Below, piece by piece: positions 14,290 through 20,630 of a DNA stretch of 24,910 nucleotides (position 1 is its first letter; every line of letters begins with the position of its first letter). The notes beneath the pieces are model-generated. The model had not been told where the DNA came from. It ran no database searches and was given only the letters and a program-made list of their open reading frames with translations. Source of the DNA: an uncultured Mycoplasmatota bacterium (GTDB lineage Bacteria > Bacillota_I > Bacilli_A > RF39 > UBA660); the NCBI GenBank assembly GCA_900552235.1, contig URYZ01000011.1:1-24910 (forward strand). The letters run 5' to 3'. The translations under genes were made by a program, and so were the position numbers.

Positions 14290-14346
14290 AATAAGCATTT
14301 AACTTCAATGCTTATTCATTATATAACATTTTTTGTAAAACTTCAA
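14290..14346 (-). promoter_or_regulatory. Promoter of the tRNA-Arg/Pro unit with inverted repeat at the start-site region
   Basis: Minus strand: TTGAAG (14341-14346, overlapping the gerM-like stop), 17-base spacer, TATAAT (14318-14323). Directly after it lies an inverted repeat with perfect ten-base arms (14290-14299, 14307-14316; AATAAGCATT and its complement), ending one base before the mature tRNA-Arg. The layout copies that of tRNA-Lys. No T-tract follows, so a terminator role is unlikely. Confidence 0.6.
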
Positions 14347-15260
14347 GTGTCTTTTCTAAATTTTTCAATAATTTTTTCATTATTTTCTAAAAACACCACA
14401 GAATTAACATCATAATTATCAAATACTGAATAAGTTATTAAATCTAAATAATCACTAAAAGACGTTACATTATTAAAGTTAAGTATTACCTTATCATCAT
14501 TTATTTCATAATCAACTAATTTTAAAGAAGATGAAAATGGCGCGATTAAAGGAGAATCATATGAATACGATGTTAAATTATCAATAATAATTTCTATTTG
14601 TTCCTTATCTGAATTTAAATATTTTGTAACAGGAACATAATTTTTACTATTACCTCCTAAAAAATATATTATTGTTTTTTTAATATTAGCGGTATCTTTT
14701 ATTTCATATACTTTATTTATACCTATATCTTTAGTAAGAATAGTTGGTAAAATAGTAGTGGTATTTGGTATATACTTAACTATTTTATTATCCACATATA
14801 ATTCAACTCCATTAATACCTTTTATATCAGTTAAAGTATATGTAATTGCTTCAACCATCTTTTTATATTGACTTTCAGTTACATTATTAAACTCTTTAGA
14901 AAAGTTTATTTTTATTAAATCATTATCTAAAACAACCTCAAGTATTTTGGTGTTTCTTGGTAAAATAGGATTAAAATAAGTCGGAAGTAAACTATTATTA
15001 TTATTTTCTTTTATCATTGTTTCAATTAATACTTTAACCTTTTCTAAAGTATTTAATTCTTTATTTACATATATACTAGTTTTACTAACTAAATTATCAT
15101 CGTTAAGGGTATATATATTTTCTAAAAAATCTGTTTTGTAATTATTACTTTCATATATATTAGTAGGACCTTCCAATTTTTTTATACTTAAAACCACAAA
15201 AACAATAAAAAAGATAATTGTTGTTATAAATATTCTTCTAAAAGCCTTTTTCTTTAACAT
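14343..15260 (-). CDS. GerM-like sporulation/spore germination protein with two GerMN domains
   Basis: A 305-residue protein with a basic start and a membrane helix (about 9-26, IFITTIIFFIVFVVLSIK), then two GerMN-type domains. The first (about 55-165) shows SIYVNKELNTLEKVKVLIET, LPRNTKILEVVLDNDLIKINFSKEFNN split over two strands, and VEAITYTLTDIKGINGVELY. The second (about 185-300) repeats it: IIYFLGG, IEIIIDNLTS, LVDYEINDDKVILNFNN and ITYSVFDNYDVNSVVFLEN. In Bacillus GerM takes part in the channel between mother cell and forespore, together with SpoIIIAH, encoded nearby here. The ribosome site is GAAAGGAAG. It follows gerE by 59 bases. The double GerMN plan matches GerM; localisation is inferred. 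Confidence 0.85.
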   Translation of the reverse strand: MLKKKAFRRIFITTIIFFIVFVVLSIKKLEGPTNIYESNNYKTDFLENIYTLNDDNLVSKTSIYVNKELNTLEKVKVLIETMIKENNNNSLLPTYFNPILPRNTKILEVVLDNDLIKINFSKEFNNVTESQYKKMVEAITYTLTDIKGINGVELYVDNKIVKYIPNTTTILPTILTKDIGINKVYEIKDTANIKKTIIYFLGGNSKNYVPVTKYLNSDKEQIEIIIDNLTSYSYDSPLIAPFSSSLKLVDYEINDDKVILNFNNVTSFSDYLDLITYSVFDNYDVNSVVFLENNEKIIEKFRKDT

Positions 15261-15296
15261 AAAATCTTCCTTTCATATCTATCTAATAATATGAAA

Positions 15297-15328
15297 AGAC
15301 ATGTGAATTTATACTTCTTCACATGTCT
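15297..15328 (-). terminator. gerE terminator
   Basis: Perfect 11-base arms (15297-15307, 15318-15328), ten-base loop, then TTTTC on the minus strand. The gerE stop codon is inside the stem. Confidence 0.75.
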
Positions 15329-15531
15329 AATTTTATTTCTTTTAGTTTTAAAAGTTCTACGACTGCCCCTGCTCTTCCTTTCACTCCAAGTTTTTGCATA
15401 GCATTTGAAATATGATTTCTAACTGTTTTTTCACTAATACCAAGTTTTGTTGCTATTTCTTTTGTTGTAAAATTATTTACTAGTAATTCAAACACTTCTT
15501 TTTCCCTTTTTGTAAGTATTTTTTTATTCAA
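15319..15531 (-). CDS. gerE: Spore-coat transcription factor GerE
   Basis: A LuxR/FixJ-type helix-turn-helix regulator without a receiver domain. LTKREKEVFELLVNNFTTKE, IATKLGISEKTVRNHISNAM and QKLGVKGRAGAVVELLKL are almost identical to Bacillus GerE. GerE works late in the mother cell with SigK, switching coat genes on or off. Start choice: I use the TTG at 15529-15531 (70 residues), because GAGGG lies seven bases upstream and the family is about 74 residues. An in-frame ATG at 15574-15576 (85 residues) has no ribosome site and lies two bases from a SigK-like -10, so it would probably fall outside the transcript. Upstream is spoIIIAH; downstream the gerM-like gene. Confidence 0.93.
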   Translation of the reverse strand: MNKKILTKREKEVFELLVNNFTTKEIATKLGISEKTVRNHISNAMQKLGVKGRAGAVVELLKLKEIKLDM

Positions 15532-15578
15532 AATTTTTCCCTCACTTTCAAGTTGGGTGGCTTTTATACTATTCATAT

Positions 15579-15606
15579 TATTTTATGAAGTAAAAGCTTT
15601 ATTTGT
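15579..15606 (-). promoter_or_regulatory. SigK-like promoter of gerE
   Basis: On the minus strand CATAAAATA (15579-15587) fits CATAnnnTA exactly; an AC (15605-15606) lies 17 bases upstream. gerE is SigK-dependent in Bacillus subtilis, which supports this reading. The -35 element is short, so some chance agreement is possible. Confidence 0.5.
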
Positions 15607-15626
15607 GAGAGAAAAAGCCTACTATT

Positions 15627-16124
15627 TTAAGCAAATTTAATAGACACACTTACTTTATCTTCAAATTCACCACTAATAGTTTTCATTATTTTATTAGCTA
15701 AAGATATATCATGTTCTTTTTTTATAATAACAATATCTACATCATTATTATCTATTTTTACAAAAGAATCTAATTTATATGTTTCCTTTATCTTATTTTT
15801 TAATTCATCTTCTTTCTGCTCAACTTCACTAATTTTTCTAAGACTTAAATAAGCATCATTTTTTTCTTTTGTTGTTGTTTTATCACTACTTAACTTATCT
15901 TGTAACTCTTTTTTCATAATCGTTCTTTCCTCTTCAAGACTAACTTCAAGAGCAGTTAAATATGTATTATTATTAGAAAGTTCTAAATTAACTTCAGTTG
16001 TTTTATCTTTATCATTATCTTTATTATTTTCAAGTATTTGTGTTGGCATAGTTATATAATATACTCCAAGTACTAAAACTAAACTAAAAAGTGTTAAAAA
16101 CCATAAACTTTGCTTTTTTATCAT
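15627..16124 (-). CDS. spoIIIAH: Stage III sporulation protein AH (SpoIIIAH)
   Basis: A 165-residue mother-cell membrane protein. It starts MIKKQSLWFLTLFSLVLVLG with VYYITMP, very like SpoIIIAH (KKQTVWLLTMLSLVVVLSVYY). Then comes a charged linker (about 30-75) and the YscJ/FliF-like domain (about 75-165), whose core reads NDAYLSLRKISEVEQKEDEL, VDIVIIKKEHDISLANKIMK and VSVSIKFA. SpoIIIAH binds SpoIIQ of the forespore to form the engulfment channel. In most spore formers it is the last gene of the spoIIIAA-AH operon; here it stands alone between holA and gerE, while the other spoIIIA genes are not in the window. A good SigE-type promoter lies upstream and the ribosome site is AAGGTAAGGA. Confidence 0.88.
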   Translation of the reverse strand: MIKKQSLWFLTLFSLVLVLGVYYITMPTQILENNKDNDKDKTTEVNLELSNNNTYLTALEVSLEEERTIMKKELQDKLSSDKTTTKEKNDAYLSLRKISEVEQKEDELKNKIKETYKLDSFVKIDNNDVDIVIIKKEHDISLANKIMKTISGEFEDKVSVSIKFA

Positions 16125-16147
16125 AAATATCCTTACCTTTCTAGTAA

Positions 16148-16175
16148 AGTATATGATTATCTTCTTTAAATATGA
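16148..16175 (-). promoter_or_regulatory. SigE-type promoter of spoIIIAH
   Basis: Minus strand: TCATATT (16169-16175), 13-base spacer, CATATACT (16148-16155). The -35 matches the SigE form exactly and the -10 agrees at six of eight positions of CATACAAT, 23 bases before the start codon. Confidence 0.6.
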
Positions 16176-16190
16176 AAAAACTTTTGTAAA

Positions 16191-17084
16191 CTATAATTCA
16201 CAAAAGAATAATTCCATACCAAGTTTAGGATTAATAACACCTGATTTTATTTTTATATCAAGTTCCCCAAGTTCTTTTATTTTAGTAAGTAAATACTTTT
16301 TATCTAAGCTTAATGCTTGTTCTTTAAGTAATTTAAACCTATAAGGATGCATCTTATTTAATTTTATCATACATTCTTCATCACTATATTCTTTTATTAA
16401 TTCTTGTATTTTATATATTAATGTATAATTATTACTTAAAAACCCAATTATTTTAAGTTCATCTTCATTATTTTCTATTAATTCATAATAAACTTCAAAT
16501 ACTTTTTGTTTATTTTTTTTATAAATATAATTAACTAAATCAAAAATATTTTTATCTAAATTTTTAGTAACTAATTTTTTTATATCACTTTCATTTATTT
16601 CTTTAGTATCTAATTTATACATCTTTAATTTTATTATTTCTTCTTTTATTCTATTATAATCATTTGAAGTATAATCTTTTAACATATTTATTTCTTTAAA
16701 TGATATTTTATAATCTTTAAATTCTTCCTTTATAAAAGATGTTAAATCAATATTAGATACATCTATTTTTTCTATTTTTTTATTTTTTATTTTATTTAAT
16801 ATTTTTAAATCTATTTTATCTTCATTTGTAAGAATTAAAATATTATCATTTTGATTATCTAAATATTTAACTAAAATATCAATATTATCTATATTATTAA
16901 TTGAAGAACATATTATTACTTTTTTATCTGAAAATAAATTAACTGTATTTATATCATTAATAACATCACTTATTTTATTAAAAACTAAATCATACTTAAT
17001 AATGGAAGTTGTATTATATTTTTTTATTAAATCATTAACTTCTTTATCAATTAAACTTTTTTCACCATTTATTAAGTAAACCAT
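16191..17084 (-). CDS. holA: DNA polymerase III subunit delta (HolA)
   Basis: A 297-residue clamp-loader subunit. It starts MVYLINGEKSLIDKEVNDLI, the delta N-terminus; NTVNLFSDKKVIICSS is the next conserved block (LFS.KkvI). Middle: LTSFIKEEFKDYKISFKEIN and the helical domain II. The end, LDIKIKSGVINPKLGMELFF, is the usual domain III close (LKSG..dp...lE). Delta opens the beta clamp within the clamp loader. The ATG at 17082-17084 is chosen, with AAAAAGGA nine bases upstream; an ATG three codons earlier overlaps that site. It sits between sigE and spoIIIAH, with a possible -10 (TATAAT, 17117-17122) at the end of sigE. Lys/Asn/Ile content is extreme, as in AT-rich genomes. Confidence 0.9.
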   Translation of the reverse strand: MVYLINGEKSLIDKEVNDLIKKYNTTSIIKYDLVFNKISDVINDINTVNLFSDKKVIICSSINNIDNIDILVKYLDNQNDNILILTNEDKIDLKILNKIKNKKIEKIDVSNIDLTSFIKEEFKDYKISFKEINMLKDYTSNDYNRIKEEIIKLKMYKLDTKEINESDIKKLVTKNLDKNIFDLVNYIYKKNKQKVFEVYYELIENNEDELKIIGFLSNNYTLIYKIQELIKEYSDEECMIKLNKMHPYRFKLLKEQALSLDKKYLLTKIKELGELDIKIKSGVINPKLGMELFFCEL

Positions 17085-17122
17085 ATAAATCATTCCTTTT
17101 TTGTAGTTATATAAATATTATA

Positions 17123-17809
17123 CTAAATTTTTATAACATTTTTAAGTCTTTTTATAACTTTCTTTTCAATTCTTGAAATATAAGACTGACTTATTTTTAG
17201 TTTTTCTGCGACATCTTTTTGAGTTAATTCTTCTACGCCATTAAGTCCATATCTTAAAATCATTATTTCTCTATCTCTTTCATCAAGTTTTTCTAATTCT
17301 TCTTTTAATATTTTTTTATCTATTTCCATATCTAATGGTTTTGTTACAATATCAGGTTCTGTTCCTAAGATATCTTCTAAATGAAGTTCATTTCCATCAG
17401 CATCAAAGCTTAAACTTTCTTCAAAAGAAACATCTGCTTTTGTTTTTTTATTTTTTCTTAAATGCATAAGTATTTCATTATCAATACATCTTGAACAATA
17501 TGTTGCAAGTTTTATATTTTTATCTCTTGAAAAAGTATTTACTCCTTTAATTAAACCAATTGATCCAATACTTACTAAATCTTCTAAATCTACTTTTGTA
17601 TTTTCATACTTTTTAGCTAAAAACACAACAAGTCTTAAATTATGTTCGATAAGTTTATTTCTTGCTTTTAGATCTCCTTTCTCACTTAATCCACATAAAT
17701 AGTCTTCTTCTTCCTTACTTAAAGGAGGTGGTAAGACATCTGTTTTTCCTACATAATAAACACCACTTTTTTTAAATAAATTTCTAATAAATAAAAGTAT
17801 TTTTTTCAT
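17123..17809 (-). CDS. sigE: RNA polymerase sporulation sigma factor SigE (pro-SigE)
   Basis: A 228-residue SigE-family factor. The pro-sequence is short: residues 1-18 with LLFIRNLFKKSGVY, then YVGKTDVLPPPLS, equal to the Bacillus processing region (VY|YIGGSEALPPPLS), so cleavage is expected after Tyr18. Region 2 holds KLIEHNLRLVVFLAKKYENT, LEDLVSIGSIGLIKGVNTF and LATYCSRCIDNEILMHLRKN. Region 4 holds LDERDREIMILRYGL and the helix-turn-helix ELTQKDVAEKLKISQSYISR. SigE directs early mother-cell transcription. The ATG overlaps the spoIIGA stop (ATGA) with GGAGGA upstream, so both are translated together. SigK is excluded mainly by the spoIIGA neighbour and the pro-region. Confidence 0.95.
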   Translation of the reverse strand: MKKILLFIRNLFKKSGVYYVGKTDVLPPPLSKEEEDYLCGLSEKGDLKARNKLIEHNLRLVVFLAKKYENTKVDLEDLVSIGSIGLIKGVNTFSRDKNIKLATYCSRCIDNEILMHLRKNKKTKADVSFEESLSFDADGNELHLEDILGTEPDIVTKPLDMEIDKKILKEELEKLDERDREIMILRYGLNGVEELTQKDVAEKLKISQSYISRIEKKVIKRLKNVIKI

Positions 17810-18588
17810 AGTTCCTCCATAATTTTATTATTTAATATTATATCTACTCCTGATAAAGATAATTTATCATTAGACTTTGCTATTAATACATTTTTTAAAT
17901 AACCAATATCTTCGATAAAAACTTTATCTATTATAAAACACTTTAATATTCCTTTATTATTTAATGAATTATATGGTACAAATATGAATCTTTTAGAAAA
18001 TATATCTATATTTTTATTAATAATTAAAATTGGTTTATTAAAATAAGGATCAACTAGATTATTACCTGTATCAATATAGCCATTTAATAAATAAGTTTTA
18101 TTATTAAGAAATATTTTAACTGTTTTATAACAAGATATTTTATTTTTATATTTTTTAATTTTTTTAATAAAAATAATAAAAAATAAAATAGAAAGTAAAA
18201 GAAGAATAAATATATCTAAAGTTTTTCCTGTTTTATAAAATATTAATCCTACATGTTCATAACCAGCTTCAATATTTAGAAAATATAAAAAACCTCCGAG
18301 GATTATACTTAAAATCATAAGATAAAAAAAGTTATTTAAAGTATATTTTATATCTTTAAATTTAAATGTTATTATAACCATTATTAAACCAAAGAACATT
18401 TTTGATAAAAAAAAGATAAAAGAAGGCATACTTATAAAAAGGATAAATATACTAAAAGTTCCTATAAAACTTCCAAGTATTATTCTTTTTATTTTTACAT
18501 TTCTTTTTAAAAGAACTTTTGTTGTAAATAAAAGAATAAAATCAAATATAAAATTAATAAAAAAAACATAATCTAAATATATTTTCAT
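17806..18588 (-). CDS. spoIIGA: Sigma-E processing peptidase SpoIIGA
   Basis: A 260-residue membrane aspartic protease. It starts MKIYLDYVFFINFIFDFILL, the family hallmark, with five to six membrane helices in residues 1-145. The C-terminal protease domain starts near 155 and holds the catalytic LNGYIDTGNNLVDPYFNKPI (Asp173 in DTG), followed by FVPYNSL and LSGVDIILNN. SpoIIGA dimerises and cleaves pro-SigE once a forespore signal (SpoIIR) arrives. sigE follows with a four-base overlap, the classical spoIIG operon. The ribosome site is AAAGGAAAAG. A SigA-type promoter lies 26-54 bases upstream. Confidence 0.94.
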   Translation of the reverse strand: MKIYLDYVFFINFIFDFILLFTTKVLLKRNVKIKRIILGSFIGTFSIFILFISMPSFIFFLSKMFFGLIMVIITFKFKDIKYTLNNFFYLMILSIILGGFLYFLNIEAGYEHVGLIFYKTGKTLDIFILLLLSILFFIIFIKKIKKYKNKISCYKTVKIFLNNKTYLLNGYIDTGNNLVDPYFNKPILIINKNIDIFSKRFIFVPYNSLNNKGILKCFIIDKVFIEDIGYLKNVLIAKSNDKLSLSGVDIILNNKIMEEL

Positions 18589-18614
18589 AATACTTTTCCT
18601 TTCTTTTATAAAGT

Positions 18615-18642
18615 ATCATAAATATATTTAAAATTATGTCAT
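18615..18642 (-). promoter_or_regulatory. Promoter of the spoIIGA-sigE operon
   Basis: Minus strand: ATGACA (18637-18642), 16-base spacer, TATGAT (18615-18620), just after the murD stop. No clear Spo0A box (TGTCGAA) was found. In Bacillus subtilis the spoIIG promoter is Spo0A-dependent with a 22-base spacer, so the near-normal spacing here is different. Confidence 0.5.
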
Positions 18643-18643
18643 A

Positions 18644-19987
18644 TTATAGAGTATTTACATATTTTTTAAATTCATCGCCACGTTCTTCACATCTATTATA
18701 TTGATCCCAACTTGCACTGGCAGGACTAAGAAGAACAATATCTCCTGGTTTTATTATTTCTTTTATTTTAGTAAAACTTTCTTTTAAAGTTTCAAACTTG
18801 TAACAAGTTATATTATTTTTTATAGCAAAATCTTCTACTCTATCTTTTGTTTCTCCAATTGCTATTATTGTTTTAACATTATTTGTAAATGGTAATAAAA
18901 GATTAAAATCTTGGCCTCTTTCATATCCTCCAAGGATAAGAATTGTAGGTTCATTAAAAGAAGATAACGCTATTTGAGTACATTTTATATTGGTAGCTTC
19001 AGTATCATTATAATATTTAACATTATTTACTTCTTTTACAAATTCTAATCTATGTTCAACTCCATAAAAGTTTTCTAGTACTTCTTTAATTGAATCGTTA
19101 CTACAATTAAACTCTTTAACTGCCATAATTGAAGCCATAATATTTTCATAATTATGTATTCCTCTTAATTTTATATCTTTTAAAGAAATAATTAATTCAT
19201 CATAATAATAAATATTGTCATTTAAAATATAACTACCATTTAACTTTTCTTTACTTGAATACCATTTAACCTTAGATTTAACATTTTTACTAAATTCTTT
19301 TAATATTTCATCACTATAATTTAAAATAGCTACATCTTTATTTGTTTGATTTTTTAAAAGCTTACTTTTAACATATTTATAATGTTCGAATGTCTTCATA
19401 AATTCAAGATGTGCCTCACTTATATTAGTCATAACAGCAACATTAGGATTAAATTCATGCATATTTTCTAATTGTTGACAAGAGATTTCTGTTACAATTA
19501 TATCATTTTCTTTTACTTTATCTAAAATACTACATAAAGGATATCCTATATTACCTGCTAGATGAACAGGAAACTTATCTTTTTTTAACATTTCATAAAT
19601 AAGTGTTGTTGTTGTTGTTTTTCCATTTGTCCCTGTTATAGCAATAATTTTTACATTTTTATCTTTTAAAAGATTATAAGCAACCTCTACTTCATTAACT
19701 ACAGGAATATTTAGTTTATTTGCTTTTAATACATATTTGTGATCTATAGAAATACCAGGATTTTTTATTAATAAATCATAACTTTCATCAAATAAATCAT
19801 CAGGATGACTATTAAATACAAAGTTAACACCAAGATTTTTTAACTCTTCATATTTTTCTTTATCAGTTTCTTTTAAACTTCCTCCATCATTTATTAATAT
19901 ATAATTATTTTTATTTGCTAATACCTTAGCTACTTCATAACCACTTTTAGCAAATCCTAAGATAAATATTTTTTTATTTTCATACAT
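18644..19987 (-). CDS. murD: UDP-N-acetylmuramoyl-L-alanine--D-glutamate ligase (MurD)
   Basis: A 447-residue cytosolic ligase that adds D-Glu to UDP-MurNAc-L-Ala with ATP in peptidoglycan synthesis. The N-domain has a Rossmann-like GFAKSGYEVAK (11-21) and IKNPGIS (74-80). The ATP site is AITGTNGKTTTTTLI (116-130), with AGNIGYPL (144-151) and TEISCQQLE (166-174). The central domain has NISEAHLEFMKTFEHY (188-203). The C-domain has GVEHRLEFV, NDTEATN, LILGGYERGQDF and the MurD-specific LLSPASASWDQY...EERGDEFK. Length is typical. The start has GGAGATGATTTT before the ATG. It precedes spoIIGA on the same strand with a separate promoter; other mur genes are not in the window. Confidence 0.96.
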   Translation of the reverse strand: MYENKKIFILGFAKSGYEVAKVLANKNNYILINDGGSLKETDKEKYEELKNLGVNFVFNSHPDDLFDESYDLLIKNPGISIDHKYVLKANKLNIPVVNEVEVAYNLLKDKNVKIIAITGTNGKTTTTTLIYEMLKKDKFPVHLAGNIGYPLCSILDKVKENDIIVTEISCQQLENMHEFNPNVAVMTNISEAHLEFMKTFEHYKYVKSKLLKNQTNKDVAILNYSDEILKEFSKNVKSKVKWYSSKEKLNGSYILNDNIYYYDELIISLKDIKLRGIHNYENIMASIMAVKEFNCSNDSIKEVLENFYGVEHRLEFVKEVNNVKYYNDTEATNIKCTQIALSSFNEPTILILGGYERGQDFNLLLPFTNNVKTIIAIGETKDRVEDFAIKNNITCYKFETLKESFTKIKEIIKPGDIVLLSPASASWDQYNRCEERGDEFKKYVNTL

Positions 19988-20048
19988 AAAATCATCTCCA
20001 TATATTTATATTTTAACATAAATTAAATATGCATACAACAAAAGAAAA

Positions 20049-20066
20049 AAGATAAATAATTATCTT
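20049..20066 (-). terminator. Terminator of the 65-residue gene
   Basis: Seven-base arms (20049-20055, 20060-20066) with a four-base loop and TTTTTTC on the minus strand; includes the stop codon. Confidence 0.65.
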
Positions 20067-20257
20067 CTTCTTTGAATATTAATTTTAGATTCAATACCTA
20101 ATTCAATTTTTTTAAGTTCATTTTGTTCTTCAAGTGCCTCTGCTATTCTTTCAAAAATACTAATGTTTTCATTTAATGTTTCAAGATTAACTTCTAAAGG
20201 CTCTAAACTTCTTATAGCATTTACTAAACACATCATAACATCATTATTATAACTCAT
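20060..20257 (-). CDS. Small helical protein of unknown function
   Basis: A 65-residue protein with a strong ribosome site (TAGGGGGA) six bases from the ATG and its own terminator, so it is very likely expressed. The sequence is helical and acidic in the middle (VNLETLNENISIFERIAEAL, then EEQNELKKIELGIES) and ends in three Arg residues. No membrane segment; two Cys residues are near... only one Cys (residue 10, in MMCLVNAIRSL) is present. I do not recognise the family. Its neighbours, murD downstream and a decayed stretch upstream, do not suggest a role. Confidence 0.55.
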   Translation of the reverse strand: MSYNNDVMMCLVNAIRSLEPLEVNLETLNENISIFERIAEALEEQNELKKIELGIESKINIQRRR

Positions 20258-20342
20258 ATATTCCCCCTAAGTACCATGTATTATAATTAAAAGTTATTGG
20301 TTTGTCAAATAAATTTAACATTTATTAAAATTATTATTTAAT

Positions 20343-20435
20343 TTAAGTAATAAAAACTGTTTCTATATGTTTTGTTTTTGGAAGTATATTAAATGGTGTT
20401 AAAAAAATCTCTTTATAACTTTCTTCTGTTTTATC
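20343..20435 (-). pseudogene. Duplicated 3' end of an RlmD/TrmA-family methyltransferase
   Basis: The minus strand encodes ESYKEIFLTPFNILPKTKHI and then ETVFIT before a stop at 20343-20345. The intact rlmD next door ends ESYKVISLTPFNMFPKTKHI and ETVCLLEKE. So this is the last ~30 codons of a close paralog with no body: upstream in frame there are stops. It includes the family's conserved HIETV with the catalytic-base Glu, but not the Cys loop. Nucleotide identity is highest over 20359-20402. See the repeat entries. Confidence 0.75.
20359..20402. repeat. Direct repeat copy A (rlmD 3' end)
   Basis: 44 bases matching 20656-20699 except for two adjacent bases (20384-20385). The copies are 297 bases apart and flank the MazG-like remnant. 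Confidence 0.9.
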
Positions 20436-20473
20436 TATATGAATTATAATACTTATAAAATACAATTATTTTA

Positions 20474-20581
20474 TTATTCCGCTTCAATTACTTTTTCAAG
20501 AAAAATTACTGGTGTTTCCCCTTTTTCTTTTATTATGTTTGAAATTTTATCTCTTACTAATTTATTATATATTCTTTCCAA
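20474..20581 (-). pseudogene. MazG-like (COG4997-type) NTP pyrophosphohydrolase N-terminal remnant
   Basis: The minus-strand frame from a TTG at 20579-20581 encodes ERIYNKLVRDKISNIIKEKG and ETPV, then ten residues and a stop. YNKLVRDKIxxII(E/K)xxGxxP is the characteristic start of a family of about 100-residue all-alpha NTP pyrophosphohydrolases related to MazG and phosphoribosyl-ATP pyrophosphohydrolase. The expected start ATG is replaced by ATA, the metal-binding EExxE helices are missing, and the frame stops early. It is bracketed by the two rlmD 3'-end copies. Confidence 0.65.
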
Positions 20582-20630
20582 CTTCAATTCTTTTCAATAT
20601 TTTTTTAAATACATTATAAAAATAATCTTA

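Noticed and set aside
14290..14316. Inverted repeat read as the terminator of the gerM-like gene.
   Set aside because: It has no T-tract and lies downstream of a good -10 that serves the tRNA genes, so a promoter-leader or operator role fits better.
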